Source: JAGVPT01 sp049578505 (GTDB taxonomy: Bacteria; Bacteroidota; Ignavibacteria; UBA10030; UBA8401). From it: a stretch of DNA of 64,000 bases. The stretch is from positions 1 through 64,000 of the forward strand of contig JBAUMC010000006.1 of NCBI GenBank assembly GCA_049578505.1, read 5' to 3'. How positions within the stretch are numbered: the stretch's first letter is position 1; each line of letters opens with the position of its first letter. The notes beneath the pieces were generated by a model that saw nothing but the letters and a program-made list of their open reading frames with translations, made no database searches and was not told the origin of the DNA. This document shows, piece by piece, positions 25,292-33,899 of this stretch. The position numbers and the translations under genes are program-made.

Positions 25292-26068
25292 CTACTTATC
25301 CTTGATCTCTTCTAGCAATTCTTTCGCTTCTTTGCGAAATTGATTGTCGCTTTGATTTTCAGTCGGCAGAGTGGCGATTTTCGTTAACTGTTCTTTCGCT
25401 TTGTCGTATTCATCGAGCTCGGTGTACGCCCGCGCAGCGTCGAGGCGGTACATAATGAACGTCGGCCGGAGGGCAATAGCCTTTTCGTAGTTCGCCTCTG
25501 CGTCATCGTAATTAGCCCAGCTTAAACCAAGCGGCCACCGGATGATTTTCGGTTTTTCGCATAGCTTGGCATGTGTTCTGGCGAGAACATAATACGCCGC
25601 GGGGTTATTCTTGTCAAGTTCGATGGCCTTTTCGCAATCGGCTCTTACTTGTTTGACAAGATCAATCGATTCCCATACGCCTTTGAAAAGTGCCACTCTC
25701 CCGGTGGCAATAGCCCGGCGAGTATAGCCCATCGATGCGTTGGGATTTGCCTTTACGGCAAGCTCCGCAAAGTCGAGCGATTTCTGGTATGTTTCGAGTT
25801 GCTTGGTTTTTTCCTCTTGTGTCACGGTGGGTAGAAGCTCGCCGATGTCGGCGTACGCCCGGCTGATACGCCAGAGAATTTCGTAATTATTCGAATCCGC
25901 GGCGTAGACCTTCATTAAGACCTCGAGGGATTTTTTGTTCTCAAAAGTCTTGGTTGAGAAGTCGTCGCTCGCCGCGATAAGCGAGTCGATGTTGGCCTTT
26001 TGCTGGGATTTAAGTGTGAGGCTGCAGAAAGAGAAAAGAAATGTCAGAAGCAGCAATACCCGGTACAT
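25292..26068 (-). CDS. Secreted TPR-containing protein
   Basis: A 258-residue protein. ATG 26068 is chosen because it starts a signal peptide (MYRVLLLLTFLFSFCSLTLKSQQ); an upstream extension of 19 residues would bury it. The mature chain is helical, with at least three tetratricopeptide-like units (LDFAELAVKANPNASMGYTR, CEKAIELDKNNPAAYYVLAR, YEKAIALRPTFIMYRLDAAR). It is similar to periplasmic regulator-of-microtubule-dynamics-type TPR proteins of FCB bacteria. The partner is unknown. Confidence 0.82.
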   Translation of the reverse strand: MYRVLLLLTFLFSFCSLTLKSQQKANIDSLIAASDDFSTKTFENKKSLEVLMKVYAADSNNYEILWRISRAYADIGELLPTVTQEEKTKQLETYQKSLDFAELAVKANPNASMGYTRRAIATGRVALFKGVWESIDLVKQVRADCEKAIELDKNNPAAYYVLARTHAKLCEKPKIIRWPLGLSWANYDDAEANYEKAIALRPTFIMYRLDAARAYTELDEYDKAKEQLTKIATLPTENQSDNQFRKEAKELLEEIKDK

Positions 26069-26884
26069 AACTATTTTCTCCTTGAAGTAGGTTAAAATGT
26101 CAGATAGCCTAACTATTATAGGCAATTTCAGCTTAATTTAGGGAATAGATTCTTCCACTCCTTCGGAAGCTAATTAACCGAAACAGGCCTGTTCATTGGG
26201 ATTTTTTTCCAGAGAATCAGCACGCAGTGCCGTTGCGAAAGACACCGGGGCTTTTCAATTTAACAGGCAATTATTCTGTGTCACAAGTAGAGAATCCTGG
26301 TTGAAATATACACCCGCCAATGATACGTAATCATTCCCCTTTTCGCAAACATATTACCAAAAAATTTTGCGACCAGAATAGGGTTTTTAAGCAAAAAGTT
26401 TTTCTAGCGAGCGAATCATAACATAAAATTAACTTGCATTTCATAGCCTCAATTTCGATATTCCCCTAATAGAATTATCTAATTCGTTTGGTCGATTCTC
26501 CTTCTGACCACCAAATCAAAACTCTAGCTCGTTTTCAATTCAGGTAGGGGAAAGTGTCTCCGAAAAAAAGCCGAACCTGACCTAGAATGGTTATTTGTCA
26601 CATCTGCTTACTTGTGAATATGGTTTTGATTGACGGGGAAGCAATGAGGTTGCCGGGAAAAGAATTGATCCTGCGAAGTGGTTGTAGTCGGAGACCGAAA
26701 AACGTAAATCCTTTCGACGCTAAGGGCGGTCAAAAGTTGCTTCAACAAACTATAACAATTCCGTAACACAAATCTTCTGCTTTGTTCATCTCCAAAGTGT
26801 ACACTTGAAGATGCCTAAATGAATTATTTGGCTCGTTTCGATCGAAATTCGTTTTAACCCCAATAACCTATAAGGAGAACCTCT
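26069..26884. other. Long AT-rich intergenic region upstream of the large secreted protein
   Basis: 816 bp without a credible reading frame on either strand. It separates the minus-strand TPR gene from the plus-strand type IX-secreted gene, so divergent promoters are expected. A pairable segment lies at 26675-26743 (see separate entry). Apart from that I see no known riboswitch or repeat. Confidence 0.6.
26675..26743 (+). promoter_or_regulatory. Candidate structured leader segment
   Basis: Nested short stems GAAG 26675-26678 / CTTC 26740-26743, GACCG 26693-26697 / CGGTC 26727-26731 and CCTT 26710-26713 / AAGG 26722-26725 enclose purine-rich single strands (AAAAACGTAAA, GACGC). It lies about 140 nt before the start of the secreted-protein gene. 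The stems are short and chance pairing is possible. It does not match the c-di-GMP-I consensus when compared by eye. Confidence 0.25.
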
Positions 26885-29800
26885 ATGAGAAAGATTTCTA
26901 CTTTTTCTGCCATTTTAATTCTATTGTTTTTTGCATGCCAGTGGGCCTCTGCACAATTGTTGATCGAGAATTTCAATTATACAACCGGGGATACTCTCGG
27001 ATTGCATTGGGCGTGGCACAGTGGAACAGCTGGACAAGATACGATTCAGGCGAGTCCTTTGACATACACAGGATACGCCTCGTCAGGAATCGGGAAAAGC
27101 GTGAAGACCAATACCGGCGCTACTGAAGACTTGCACCTAAGTTTTCCTGACAGCGTTAATTCCGGAACGGTGTATGCTTCGTTTCTCGTAAACGTCTCCG
27201 CTGTAAACACAACGGGAGATTACTTCTTTCATTTTGGCGAAGGTCCATTCAGCAGTTCTGATTTTGGATGCAGGCTATCGGTTAAAACTAATGCATCCAG
27301 TGCCCTGGCATTTGGCCTTTCAAAGGCTTCGGCTGTGGGATCTTCAACTTTTACAGGATTTAACTATTCCTTAAATACGACGTACCTCGTCGTAGTGAAA
27401 TATATGTTCGAACCCAGTAGTACGACCAACGATTCCGTTGCCCTCTACGTTTTCACAGATCCAACCCTTCCCGCTACCGAACCATCAACGGCAACTATCG
27501 GTCCGATGAATGAAGGAACAACCGACCTGCGCAACATTGGATGTGTCGCAATTAGGCAAGGGACCGCCGCAAATGTCCAGACAGCGCTGATTGCCGGCAT
27601 TCGCGTCAGTACGAAATGGAGTTCAAGCGTTGGCGGGGTTGTTGGGTCGATGCCGATATTTTCCAACGCGTCATTTGGTTTTGGACCCATCAATGTTGGC
27701 TCGAGCAAGACAGACACCCTTACGGTGCAGAACCTCAGCCAATACAATGCAATGAATATTTCTGCGATCACATCAAGCGACCCTACGTTTGCAGTAACTC
27801 CGACAACTGGCACGGTTCCAACCTCCGGCTCGCAAAAATTTTTCATAACCTACTCCCCGACGGCAGTTGCCTCGAATACGGCGAATGTTGTCTTTGTGAG
27901 CGACGATCCGGAGACTCACGATACTATTGCAGTTACTGGTTCTGGAATTCAAGCCGGATTTTCGTTGACTCCAAAATCCTTTAGTTTCGGAAATGTTTGG
28001 GTGGATTCCACGATCACAGACAGTGTGACCGTCACTAACTTAAGCACTGGAGCCCAACTGAGCGTTGATTCTATTAAATCGTCGAACCCACTTTTCACCG
28101 TCGGCCCGGCGAATGCGCTTATCGCAATTTCATCGTCAACGAAATTTGGCGTTTCGTTCAAGCCTCTTGTGATGGGTGCAGACACGGCGACCATTGTGTT
28201 CTATAATAATGGCGCTTTAAAAATGGATACGCTCAAAGTGACTGGTAACGGTATTGTCAAAGCTCCGTTATTCTCGGCAACGCCGACATTAAAAGATTTC
28301 CATGTGAATCTTGTCGGGCATGCATGGAAGGACAGCATCAAAGTAAAGAACACGGGTTACGACTCACTGAAAATTACGGGTATTACCTCATCAGATGCGA
28401 GTTTTGCAATTTCCCCCGTTTCAGCAAATATTGACTCGCAGGCGACGAAAACATTTTTCATCACGTTTACGCCGAGTGCAACGGGTACAAAATTCGCCTC
28501 CGTTGTTTTCACAAGCAACGATTCTGAAGTCAGGGATACTGTGAAGACAAGCGGAACGGGAATTTTATATTCAAAGATCTCCGAAGCAAGAAAAGACCTG
28601 AACAATGACTCGATCCCCGACCACTCTGTTACCGGAGATACGCTTATCATAAGCGGCGTCATCACATCTAAAAATCTTCAATCAGTCGGAGGTCAAACGG
28701 CAGTTTATATTCAAGACTCTACCGCAGGAGTCGAGGTCTTCGGCTATGCCTTGCCGCCGGTGACGATGGTCATTGGCGACTCCGTCTTTGCCATTGGAGT
28801 AGTCGAGCAGTACCATGGTTTGACGGAGTTTTATCCTCTTGAACCTTCTTACGATGTTTTAGATACTTTGCATCTCGGAATTTTGAAACATAACGCAACG
28901 GTTCCAAAGCCGAAGCATCTCACGTACAAACAATATGTTTCGAACTCTGAAAGTTACGAAGGGTTGCTTGTTGAGATCGATACGCTCTACAAGAAATCGG
29001 GAACGTGGCCTGGAGTATTAACCAGTGGATCGATTTATTTGACCACGTTCGGCGGAAAAGATTCGACCCAGATGTATATCAGCTCGAGCACAGATGTTGC
29101 TGGATCGGTTGAGCCACAATATCCGATCAACGTTGTGGCGGTCATCAGTCAATACTCATCCGGCACGACCCTCGGCAACGGTTATGAAATTGAGCCGAGC
29201 GATTCCACAAATATCATCCATACAAAATTCGCTCCGCTCGTAAAAATATCCGAGGCGCGGAAAGACCTCAACAATGACCAGATTCCGGATCATTCTGTTA
29301 CAAAAGATACGCTCATGATAACAGGTGTTGTCACATCGCCGAATCTTCAGGCAACTAACACCGCATATTTCGTCCAGGATTCGACCGGAGGTGTAGAAGT
29401 ATTCGCTTATGGATTAGGAACGGTCTTTGTCGTTGGTGACTCTGTGGCAGTGGTCGGGACCGTCGCACAGTATCATGGCTTGGACGAATTCACTCCCCTT
29501 GTGTTGGATTCTCTCCACTTCGCGTTGTTGAAACATAAGGCTGTGGTTCCCAAGGCAAAGCGTATAACGCTTCTTCAGTACGTTACCAATGGTGAGAATT
29601 ATGAAGGCCTCTTGATCGAGATCGACACGCTCTACAAAGCATCCGGAACGTGGCCTGCGGCTGCATCTGCTTCGGGTATCTACTTGACCGACAAGAAAGG
29701 GGATACTGCTCAGGTATACATTAATGCGAGCACGGACATTGGCGGTTCTGTCGAACCGAAATATCCGGTGAATGTCTTCGGTATAGGAGCTCAATACTCG

Positions 29801-30205
29801 TCCGGCACGACTGTGAACAACGGCTATGAGATTCTTCCGCGCGATACTTCGGACTTCGTGAAAGTGACGGTCTTGAGCGTAATCGACGCTTATTCGGGTA
29901 TTCCGACGACCTTCATGTTGGAAAATAATTATCCGAATCCTTTCAATCCCTCAACGACGATTCTGTACGGCATCGCCCAGCAAAGTCATGTGACAGTGAA
30001 AATCTACTCAGTGCTGGGACAGGAAATTGCAACGCTGGTAAATACTGTCCAGGGTCCGAGCTATTACAGGGTGGTATGGGATGGAAAAGATCTCAACGGC
30101 ACCATGGCAAGCAGCGGAGTATATTTCTTCCGTATTATTGCTGATCCTATGGACGGGAAGACCCAACCGTTCATGCAGGTGAAAAAGATGTTGTTGATGA
30201 AGTAA
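26885..30205 (+). CDS. Large type IX-secreted protein with HYDIN-like Ig repeats and two OB-like repeats
   Basis: A 1,106-residue exported protein. Its modules are, in order: signal peptide (1-23); an N-terminal jelly-roll-like domain (about 25-250) opening LLIENFNYTTGD; three Ig-like units of the ASPM/SPD-2/Hydin type (about 255-355, 356-458, 459-560; each SFGFGPINVGSS...DTLTV); two ~220-residue direct repeats (about 564 and 788) beginning KISEARKDLNND, each with an OB-fold-like core (DTLIISGVITS...VYIQDSTAGVEVFG); and a C-terminal type IX sorting domain (about 1000-1106) with NYPNPFNPSTTI and a terminal KKMLLMK. It is expected at the cell surface. The gene has an AAGGAG-type site before its ATG. 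Confidence 0.9.
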   Translation: MRKISTFSAILILLFFACQWASAQLLIENFNYTTGDTLGLHWAWHSGTAGQDTIQASPLTYTGYASSGIGKSVKTNTGATEDLHLSFPDSVNSGTVYASFLVNVSAVNTTGDYFFHFGEGPFSSSDFGCRLSVKTNASSALAFGLSKASAVGSSTFTGFNYSLNTTYLVVVKYMFEPSSTTNDSVALYVFTDPTLPATEPSTATIGPMNEGTTDLRNIGCVAIRQGTAANVQTALIAGIRVSTKWSSSVGGVVGSMPIFSNASFGFGPINVGSSKTDTLTVQNLSQYNAMNISAITSSDPTFAVTPTTGTVPTSGSQKFFITYSPTAVASNTANVVFVSDDPETHDTIAVTGSGIQAGFSLTPKSFSFGNVWVDSTITDSVTVTNLSTGAQLSVDSIKSSNPLFTVGPANALIAISSSTKFGVSFKPLVMGADTATIVFYNNGALKMDTLKVTGNGIVKAPLFSATPTLKDFHVNLVGHAWKDSIKVKNTGYDSLKITGITSSDASFAISPVSANIDSQATKTFFITFTPSATGTKFASVVFTSNDSEVRDTVKTSGTGILYSKISEARKDLNNDSIPDHSVTGDTLIISGVITSKNLQSVGGQTAVYIQDSTAGVEVFGYALPPVTMVIGDSVFAIGVVEQYHGLTEFYPLEPSYDVLDTLHLGILKHNATVPKPKHLTYKQYVSNSESYEGLLVEIDTLYKKSGTWPGVLTSGSIYLTTFGGKDSTQMYISSSTDVAGSVEPQYPINVVAVISQYSSGTTLGNGYEIEPSDSTNIIHTKFAPLVKISEARKDLNNDQIPDHSVTKDTLMITGVVTSPNLQATNTAYFVQDSTGGVEVFAYGLGTVFVVGDSVAVVGTVAQYHGLDEFTPLVLDSLHFALLKHKAVVPKAKRITLLQYVTNGENYEGLLIEIDTLYKASGTWPAAASASGIYLTDKKGDTAQVYINASTDIGGSVEPKYPVNVFGIGAQYSSGTTVNNGYEILPRDTSDFVKVTVLSVIDAYSGIPTTFMLENNYPNPFNPSTTILYGIAQQSHVTVKIYSVLGQEIATLVNTVQGPSYYRVVWDGKDLNGTMASSGVYFFRIIADPMDGKTQPFMQVKKMLLMK

Positions 30206-30237
30206 GCTGTAGGTTTCAGACTTTAGAATACAGAATT

Positions 30238-30284
30238 CAGAAGTCGGAATGGGAAATCTCTCATTCCGGCTTCTGTTTCTTTTT
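30238..30284 (+). terminator. Intrinsic terminator after the large secreted protein
   Basis: A 14-bp stem with one G-U pair (CAGAAGTCGGAATG 30238-30251 with CATTCCGGCTTCTG 30262-30275) is followed by a T-rich run. It lies 33 bp after the stop codon. Confidence 0.85.
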
Positions 30285-30403
30285 GTAGTTGTAGCTACTC
30301 TGTGGAATTGAGGTGGCACTATAGGGGAAAAGAATATCGCCCGTTGTATCCGATCTTTCGCTCTTCGCTATTAACAGTTCACTGAATTTAGGGGGATAAT
30401 ATC

Positions 30404-31009
30404 ATGGCAAAAAAAACCAACACGCCGGAATTTATCACACGGGAAATTCTTAAAGAAGAACTCTCGGCGTCCGAACAACGACTTGAAGCAAAAATTGTTG
30501 GCGTTAACAGGAAAATCGACGGCGTCGAACAACGGCTCGACACAAAAATAAACAGTGTCGAAAAACGCCTCGACACGAAGATCGATTCGCGCTTCAACCA
30601 GCTCGACGCGAAGATCGACTCGCGCTTTAACCAGCTCGACTCGAAGATCGATACCACCGCACAATCTCTTAAAGAGTACACCGATAGCCGGTTCAACCAG
30701 CTCGATGCGAAAATTGATATTACGGCGCAATCGCTAAGGGAGTACACTGACAACCAGGGCAACCGGCTCGACGCTAAAATTGAGTCCACCGCGCAATCGC
30801 TCAAAGACTACACCGACAGCCGCTTCACGCAGCTTGATGCAAGGCTCAGCGGTGCCGAAAAAAACCTCGAAGCTAAGCTGACAAAATATTTTGAGTTGAT
30901 GATGCAGACGTTTGCTGAAGGGAATAAAGCGATACATAAAATTCTTTCGAGCCACGAAGAACGTATCTCCGTGCTGGAAGGAAGAGGAGCTCAGCCCGGC
31001 AGAATTTGA
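30404..31009 (+). CDS. Repetitive coiled-coil protein
   Basis: A 201-residue protein that is almost entirely predicted coiled coil. It contains 11-residue units of the type SRFNQLDAKID (residues about 64-115) and longer echoes (TAQSLKEYTD, seen three times), so the coil has hendecad periodicity. The DNA repeats match, indicating recent expansion. There is no signal peptide and no membrane segment; the final ~40 residues (KYFELMMQTFAEGNKAIHKI) are less regular. It sits between two type IX-secreted genes behind a GGGGGA ribosome-binding site. The function is unknown. Confidence 0.75.
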   Translation: MAKKTNTPEFITREILKEELSASEQRLEAKIVGVNRKIDGVEQRLDTKINSVEKRLDTKIDSRFNQLDAKIDSRFNQLDSKIDTTAQSLKEYTDSRFNQLDAKIDITAQSLREYTDNQGNRLDAKIESTAQSLKDYTDSRFTQLDARLSGAEKNLEAKLTKYFELMMQTFAEGNKAIHKILSSHEERISVLEGRGAQPGRI

Positions 31010-31140
31010 TTGTCATTCTTTACTCCTCATTACTCATTGTTTAAAGAACCTCCCATCTCCCCGCAAAAAATACCGTAGAGTTTTACTCCTCAAAAAGCAA
31101 TAAATCACAAATTCACACATTACATAAGGGGGATAATACT

Positions 31141-32511
31141 ATGAAAAAGACCTTTCTGTCTTTGATGGCTGCACTTATTGCTATTGCACTGTCAAGTAAA
31201 ACGGCGCGGGGGCAATTGCTGACAGAGGATTTTAATTATACCGACGGGACCGTATTGACAACGAATGGATGGATTGCAGCCAGTGGGGGTGGTACTAATT
31301 CAATCACCGTTCTCACTGCTTCTGCATTGACATATTCAGGATATTTAGGATCGGGTATCGGAAATGGAGTTTCTCTCACTACATCTGGTGAAGATGATTA
31401 CATGACGTTTGCACAAGTAACATCCGGAACTCTCTACTTGTCTGCGCTCGTGAATCTAAGCGCAGCACAAACAACAGGGGACTATTTTCTTGTTCCATAT
31501 GGAACTGCAAGTACAGGTGGCGGGTATTTTGGAAGAATATTTGCCAAATCTTCCGGAAGCGGCTTTGTTTTTGGCCTGTCGAAGAGTGTCGCACCTCCGA
31601 CATATGAATCTACGGTAAGATCCTTCGGTACAACATACTTGGTTGTAGTCAAGTATACGTTTGTGGGAACGAATACGAGTATTACAACGGATGATTTGGT
31701 AGATTTATGGGTTAATCCCACTATTGGATCTACAGAAACAACAGCAACGATATCTGCGGTTGGTAATGGTGACAAAGACAATTATGCAACGACGGGCCTT
31801 AATGCTGTTGCGTTGCGACAAGGAACAGTGTCAAGCGCCCCAACTGTGAGTGTTGATGGAATCCGAGTCGCAACCAGTTGGGGTGGCATTCCTCTTCCCG
31901 TTGAAATTAACTCCTTCATTGCATTCGTCCGCAAGAATGGTATTGAGCTAGCCTGGAACACAGCGACCGAAATCGACAATTACGGATTTGACGTAGAACG
32001 AAAATCAATGGTCAATGGAACCCTTGCAGGACAAGGGACGCTGGGAAGCGCGCAATCAGCAATGAACGGTTGGACGAAGGTGGGGTTTGTTAACGGGAAC
32101 GGGACGAGCAACGTGCCGCACCGCTATTCGTTTGTTGACAACTCCACTTCGTTCGGAACATATAGCTACCGTCTCAAGCAAATCGACCACGACGGAAAAT
32201 TCGAGTACAGCAATACCATCGATGCAATGGTTGCAATTGCACCAAATACAATGCAGCTCGGTCAGAATTATCCGAACCCGTTCAACCCCCAGACGAGCAT
32301 TGAATTCGTCGTGCCGACAACCGGCTACACCACGCTGAAGGTCTATAATACGTTGGGCGAAGAAGTCACAACCCTGGTCAGCGGAAATATCGAAGCGGGT
32401 GTGCTGAATCATATCAGCTTCAACGGCGACAACTTTGCGAGCGGGGAATATTTCTACAGGCTTCGTTCGGGAAGTTTCGTTGAAACGAAAAAGATGTTGA
32501 TGATCAAGTGA
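31141..32511 (+). CDS. Type IX-secreted protein sharing the N-terminal module of the upstream gene
   Basis: A 456-residue exported protein. After the signal peptide (MKKTFLSLMAALIAIALSSKTARG) comes a ~230-residue domain opening QLLTEDFNYTDGT, with ALTYSGYLGSGIG and TTGDYF. The same landmarks, in the same order, occur in the protein at 26885. From about residue 255 (PVEINSFIAFVRKNGIELAWNTATEIDNYGFDVER) it has the fibronectin-like domain that often precedes sorting domains, then NYPNPFNPQTSI and a C-terminal KKMLMIK. It is therefore probably a surface adhesin or ligand-binding protein; no catalytic motif is seen. GGGGGA precedes the start. Confidence 0.88.
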   Translation: MKKTFLSLMAALIAIALSSKTARGQLLTEDFNYTDGTVLTTNGWIAASGGGTNSITVLTASALTYSGYLGSGIGNGVSLTTSGEDDYMTFAQVTSGTLYLSALVNLSAAQTTGDYFLVPYGTASTGGGYFGRIFAKSSGSGFVFGLSKSVAPPTYESTVRSFGTTYLVVVKYTFVGTNTSITTDDLVDLWVNPTIGSTETTATISAVGNGDKDNYATTGLNAVALRQGTVSSAPTVSVDGIRVATSWGGIPLPVEINSFIAFVRKNGIELAWNTATEIDNYGFDVERKSMVNGTLAGQGTLGSAQSAMNGWTKVGFVNGNGTSNVPHRYSFVDNSTSFGTYSYRLKQIDHDGKFEYSNTIDAMVAIAPNTMQLGQNYPNPFNPQTSIEFVVPTTGYTTLKVYNTLGEEVTTLVSGNIEAGVLNHISFNGDNFASGEYFYRLRSGSFVETKKMLMIK

Positions 32512-32529
32512 CGAAGGCACTTGATCTGA

Positions 32530-32553
32530 AATCCCACAGCTTTTTGTGGGATT
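32530..32553 (+). terminator. Hairpin after the second secreted-protein gene
   Basis: AATCCCACA (32530-32538) pairs with TGTGGGATT (32545-32553) 19 bp after the stop. There is no strong T tail, so it may be a weak terminator or mRNA-stabilising hairpin. Confidence 0.5.
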
Positions 32554-32574
32554 AATGTTGAAGTGATTGCTCGG

Positions 32575-32617
32575 ATAACGCAGATTTGGCGCGCTTTCAG
32601 ATTGCTCAGAATTGCGG
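32575..32617. repeat. GCAGATT-type interspersed repeat
   Basis: A stretch with ACGCAGATT, CAGATTGCTCAGAATT. It belongs to the same family as the runs at 33322-33385 and 52359-52401 (ATCTGCGTAATCTG / GCAATCTG). It is non-coding here. Confidence 0.5.
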
Positions 32618-32772
32618 AAAGTGAAGAAAAAATAATGTCGGGCGCGGTTAAAGTGTCCGACATTTTTTATGGGATGCCGCGACTTTCTCATTTAAATCCT
32701 CGGGAATTTGATGTTAGATATTTCTAAAATAGAACAGTCATGGCATCACTTGGCTACAAATTCCACTTCAAC

Positions 32773-32801
32773 TTGATTCTTGTTTTCAATTCTGCTATAC
32801 T
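32773..32801 (+). promoter_or_regulatory. Strong sigma-70-like promoter for the DUF2085 gene, leaderless geometry
   Basis: TTGATT (32773-32778), a 17-bp spacer and TATACT (32796-32801) make the best -35/-10 pair in the window. The expected transcription start, about 7 nt downstream, falls only ~5 nt before the ATG at 32813, and there is no Shine-Dalgarno sequence, so the mRNA may be leaderless. Confidence 0.5.
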
Positions 32802-32812
32802 GTTTTCCAAGT

Positions 32813-33409
32813 ATGACAGCACGCCGCATTTTATTGACCGCAGCTTTTTTCTGGTGCTTCTTTATCGTTGCGACTCCTATTCTCGCTTCGTTCGGCGGAA
32901 AGGGTGCGCTTACGGCTTCCGTCTTCTACGAAATGTTTTCTCGTGTGTGTCACCAAATTGATTCCCGCTCATATCACATCGCCGGTTTTAAATTCGGCGT
33001 TTGTATCCGGTGTACGGCAATCTATGCTTCTTTCTTTGGGGGGATGCTATTATTTCCGCTGCTAAAGAGAACTGCGATCGCTTTGCACAAACCTTCGTCC
33101 ATCCTCATAATTTCTCTTATCCCCATGGGGATTGATGTGGGGCTTGCGGCGGTCGGAATTCATGAGAGCAATGGGTTTACACGGATGGCGACGGGGGCGT
33201 TGTTCGGATGCGCATTGAGCATCATTCTTGTCCCAACACTCGAAGAGGTGACAAACCAGATTCTTTTGAGTTCACGAACGCAGTACAGGGCGCTAGGTTT
33301 TCGGGAGGCTCCATCAACCCAAAATCTGCGCAATCTGGCATCAGTGGAAAATCAGCCCAATCTGCGTAATCACAATCAAATATGGATTTCACATGCGACC
33401 AAAACCTGA
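32813..33409 (+). CDS. DUF2085 family membrane protein
   Basis: A 198-residue integral membrane protein with four to five hydrophobic segments. The DUF2085 signature is clear: FSRVCHQIDSRSYHI followed by FGVCIRCTAIYASFFGG. The conserved Cys/His residues suggest metal or redox chemistry, but the role is unknown. ATG 32813 is chosen because the promoter-like sequence overlaps the longer alternative. The last ~28 residues (STQNLRNLASVENQPNLRN and following) are encoded by a dispersed GCGYAATCTG repeat and are probably a recent, non-functional extension. It overlaps the next gene by 17 nt. Confidence 0.82.
   Translation: MTARRILLTAAFFWCFFIVATPILASFGGKGALTASVFYEMFSRVCHQIDSRSYHIAGFKFGVCIRCTAIYASFFGGMLLFPLLKRTAIALHKPSSILIISLIPMGIDVGLAAVGIHESNGFTRMATGALFGCALSIILVPTLEEVTNQILLSSRTQYRALGFREAPSTQNLRNLASVENQPNLRNHNQIWISHATKT
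33322..33385. repeat. GCGYAATCTG interspersed repeat inside the DUF2085 gene end
   Basis: Two to three near copies of AATCTGCGCAATCTGG / CCCAATCTGCGTAATCAC occur within the 3' end of the coding frame. They match the non-coding runs at 32575 and 52359. Confidence 0.6.
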
Positions 33410-33899
33410 TAGACTGATGCCTGCGTTGTATGGCGGGCTCATCATTGCGGGAATCTCTGCGATCCCCGGATTAAACCTCATTAATGTCTGCTGCTGCGCC
33501 GGCATTTTGCTTGGAGGATTTCTAGCGGTCTTTTTCTACAAACAGGAGTTGGCGCCCGATATGGATCCGCTCACCTCCAACGACTGCGTGCGCCTGGGAG
33601 CGCTTACAGGAGTCATCGCCGCCGTGGCCGGTACTGTCATTAGCGGGCTGGTGATGCTCGTCTTCGGCAACATCGCCATTGAAATGATGATGAAAATAAT
33701 CCATCGAATGAATGTGGAATTGCCGGCAAATCTGGAGGAGATGATCGATCAGGGGATGCAGGAAAGGGTATCGTTCTTTGGGATGGTGTTTTCGCTCTTC
33801 CTAAATCTTATTATCGACGTTATTTTCTCAGTACTCGGGAGCCTTATCGGCTGGTCTGTGTTCAAACCGAAGCCGCAGTACCCGCAACAGGGGGTCTGA
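33393..33899 (+). CDS. Hypothetical integral membrane protein
   Basis: A 168-residue protein with about four transmembrane segments (around 9-47 in two adjacent spans, 66-93 and 125-155) and a short cytoplasmic tail with PKPQYPQQG. It resembles small DUF4199-like FCB membrane proteins in layout only; no family is assigned. It starts inside the DUF2085 gene end and converges on the kinase gene, whose stop begins at the next base. Confidence 0.65.
   Translation: MRPKPDRLMPALYGGLIIAGISAIPGLNLINVCCCAGILLGGFLAVFFYKQELAPDMDPLTSNDCVRLGALTGVIAAVAGTVISGLVMLVFGNIAIEMMMKIIHRMNVELPANLEEMIDQGMQERVSFFGMVFSLFLNLIIDVIFSVLGSLIGWSVFKPKPQYPQQGV

Noticed and set aside
26660..26750. c-di-GMP-I (GEMM) riboswitch upstream of the large secreted protein
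   Set aside because: The GACGC and AAA elements are suggestive, but the P1b helix and the AGGGCAAACC strand are missing.
30404..31009. Phage tail-fibre or adhesin identity for the coiled-coil gene
   Set aside because: No other phage genes, no trimeric adhesin anchor and no signal peptide; only a coiled coil can be supported.
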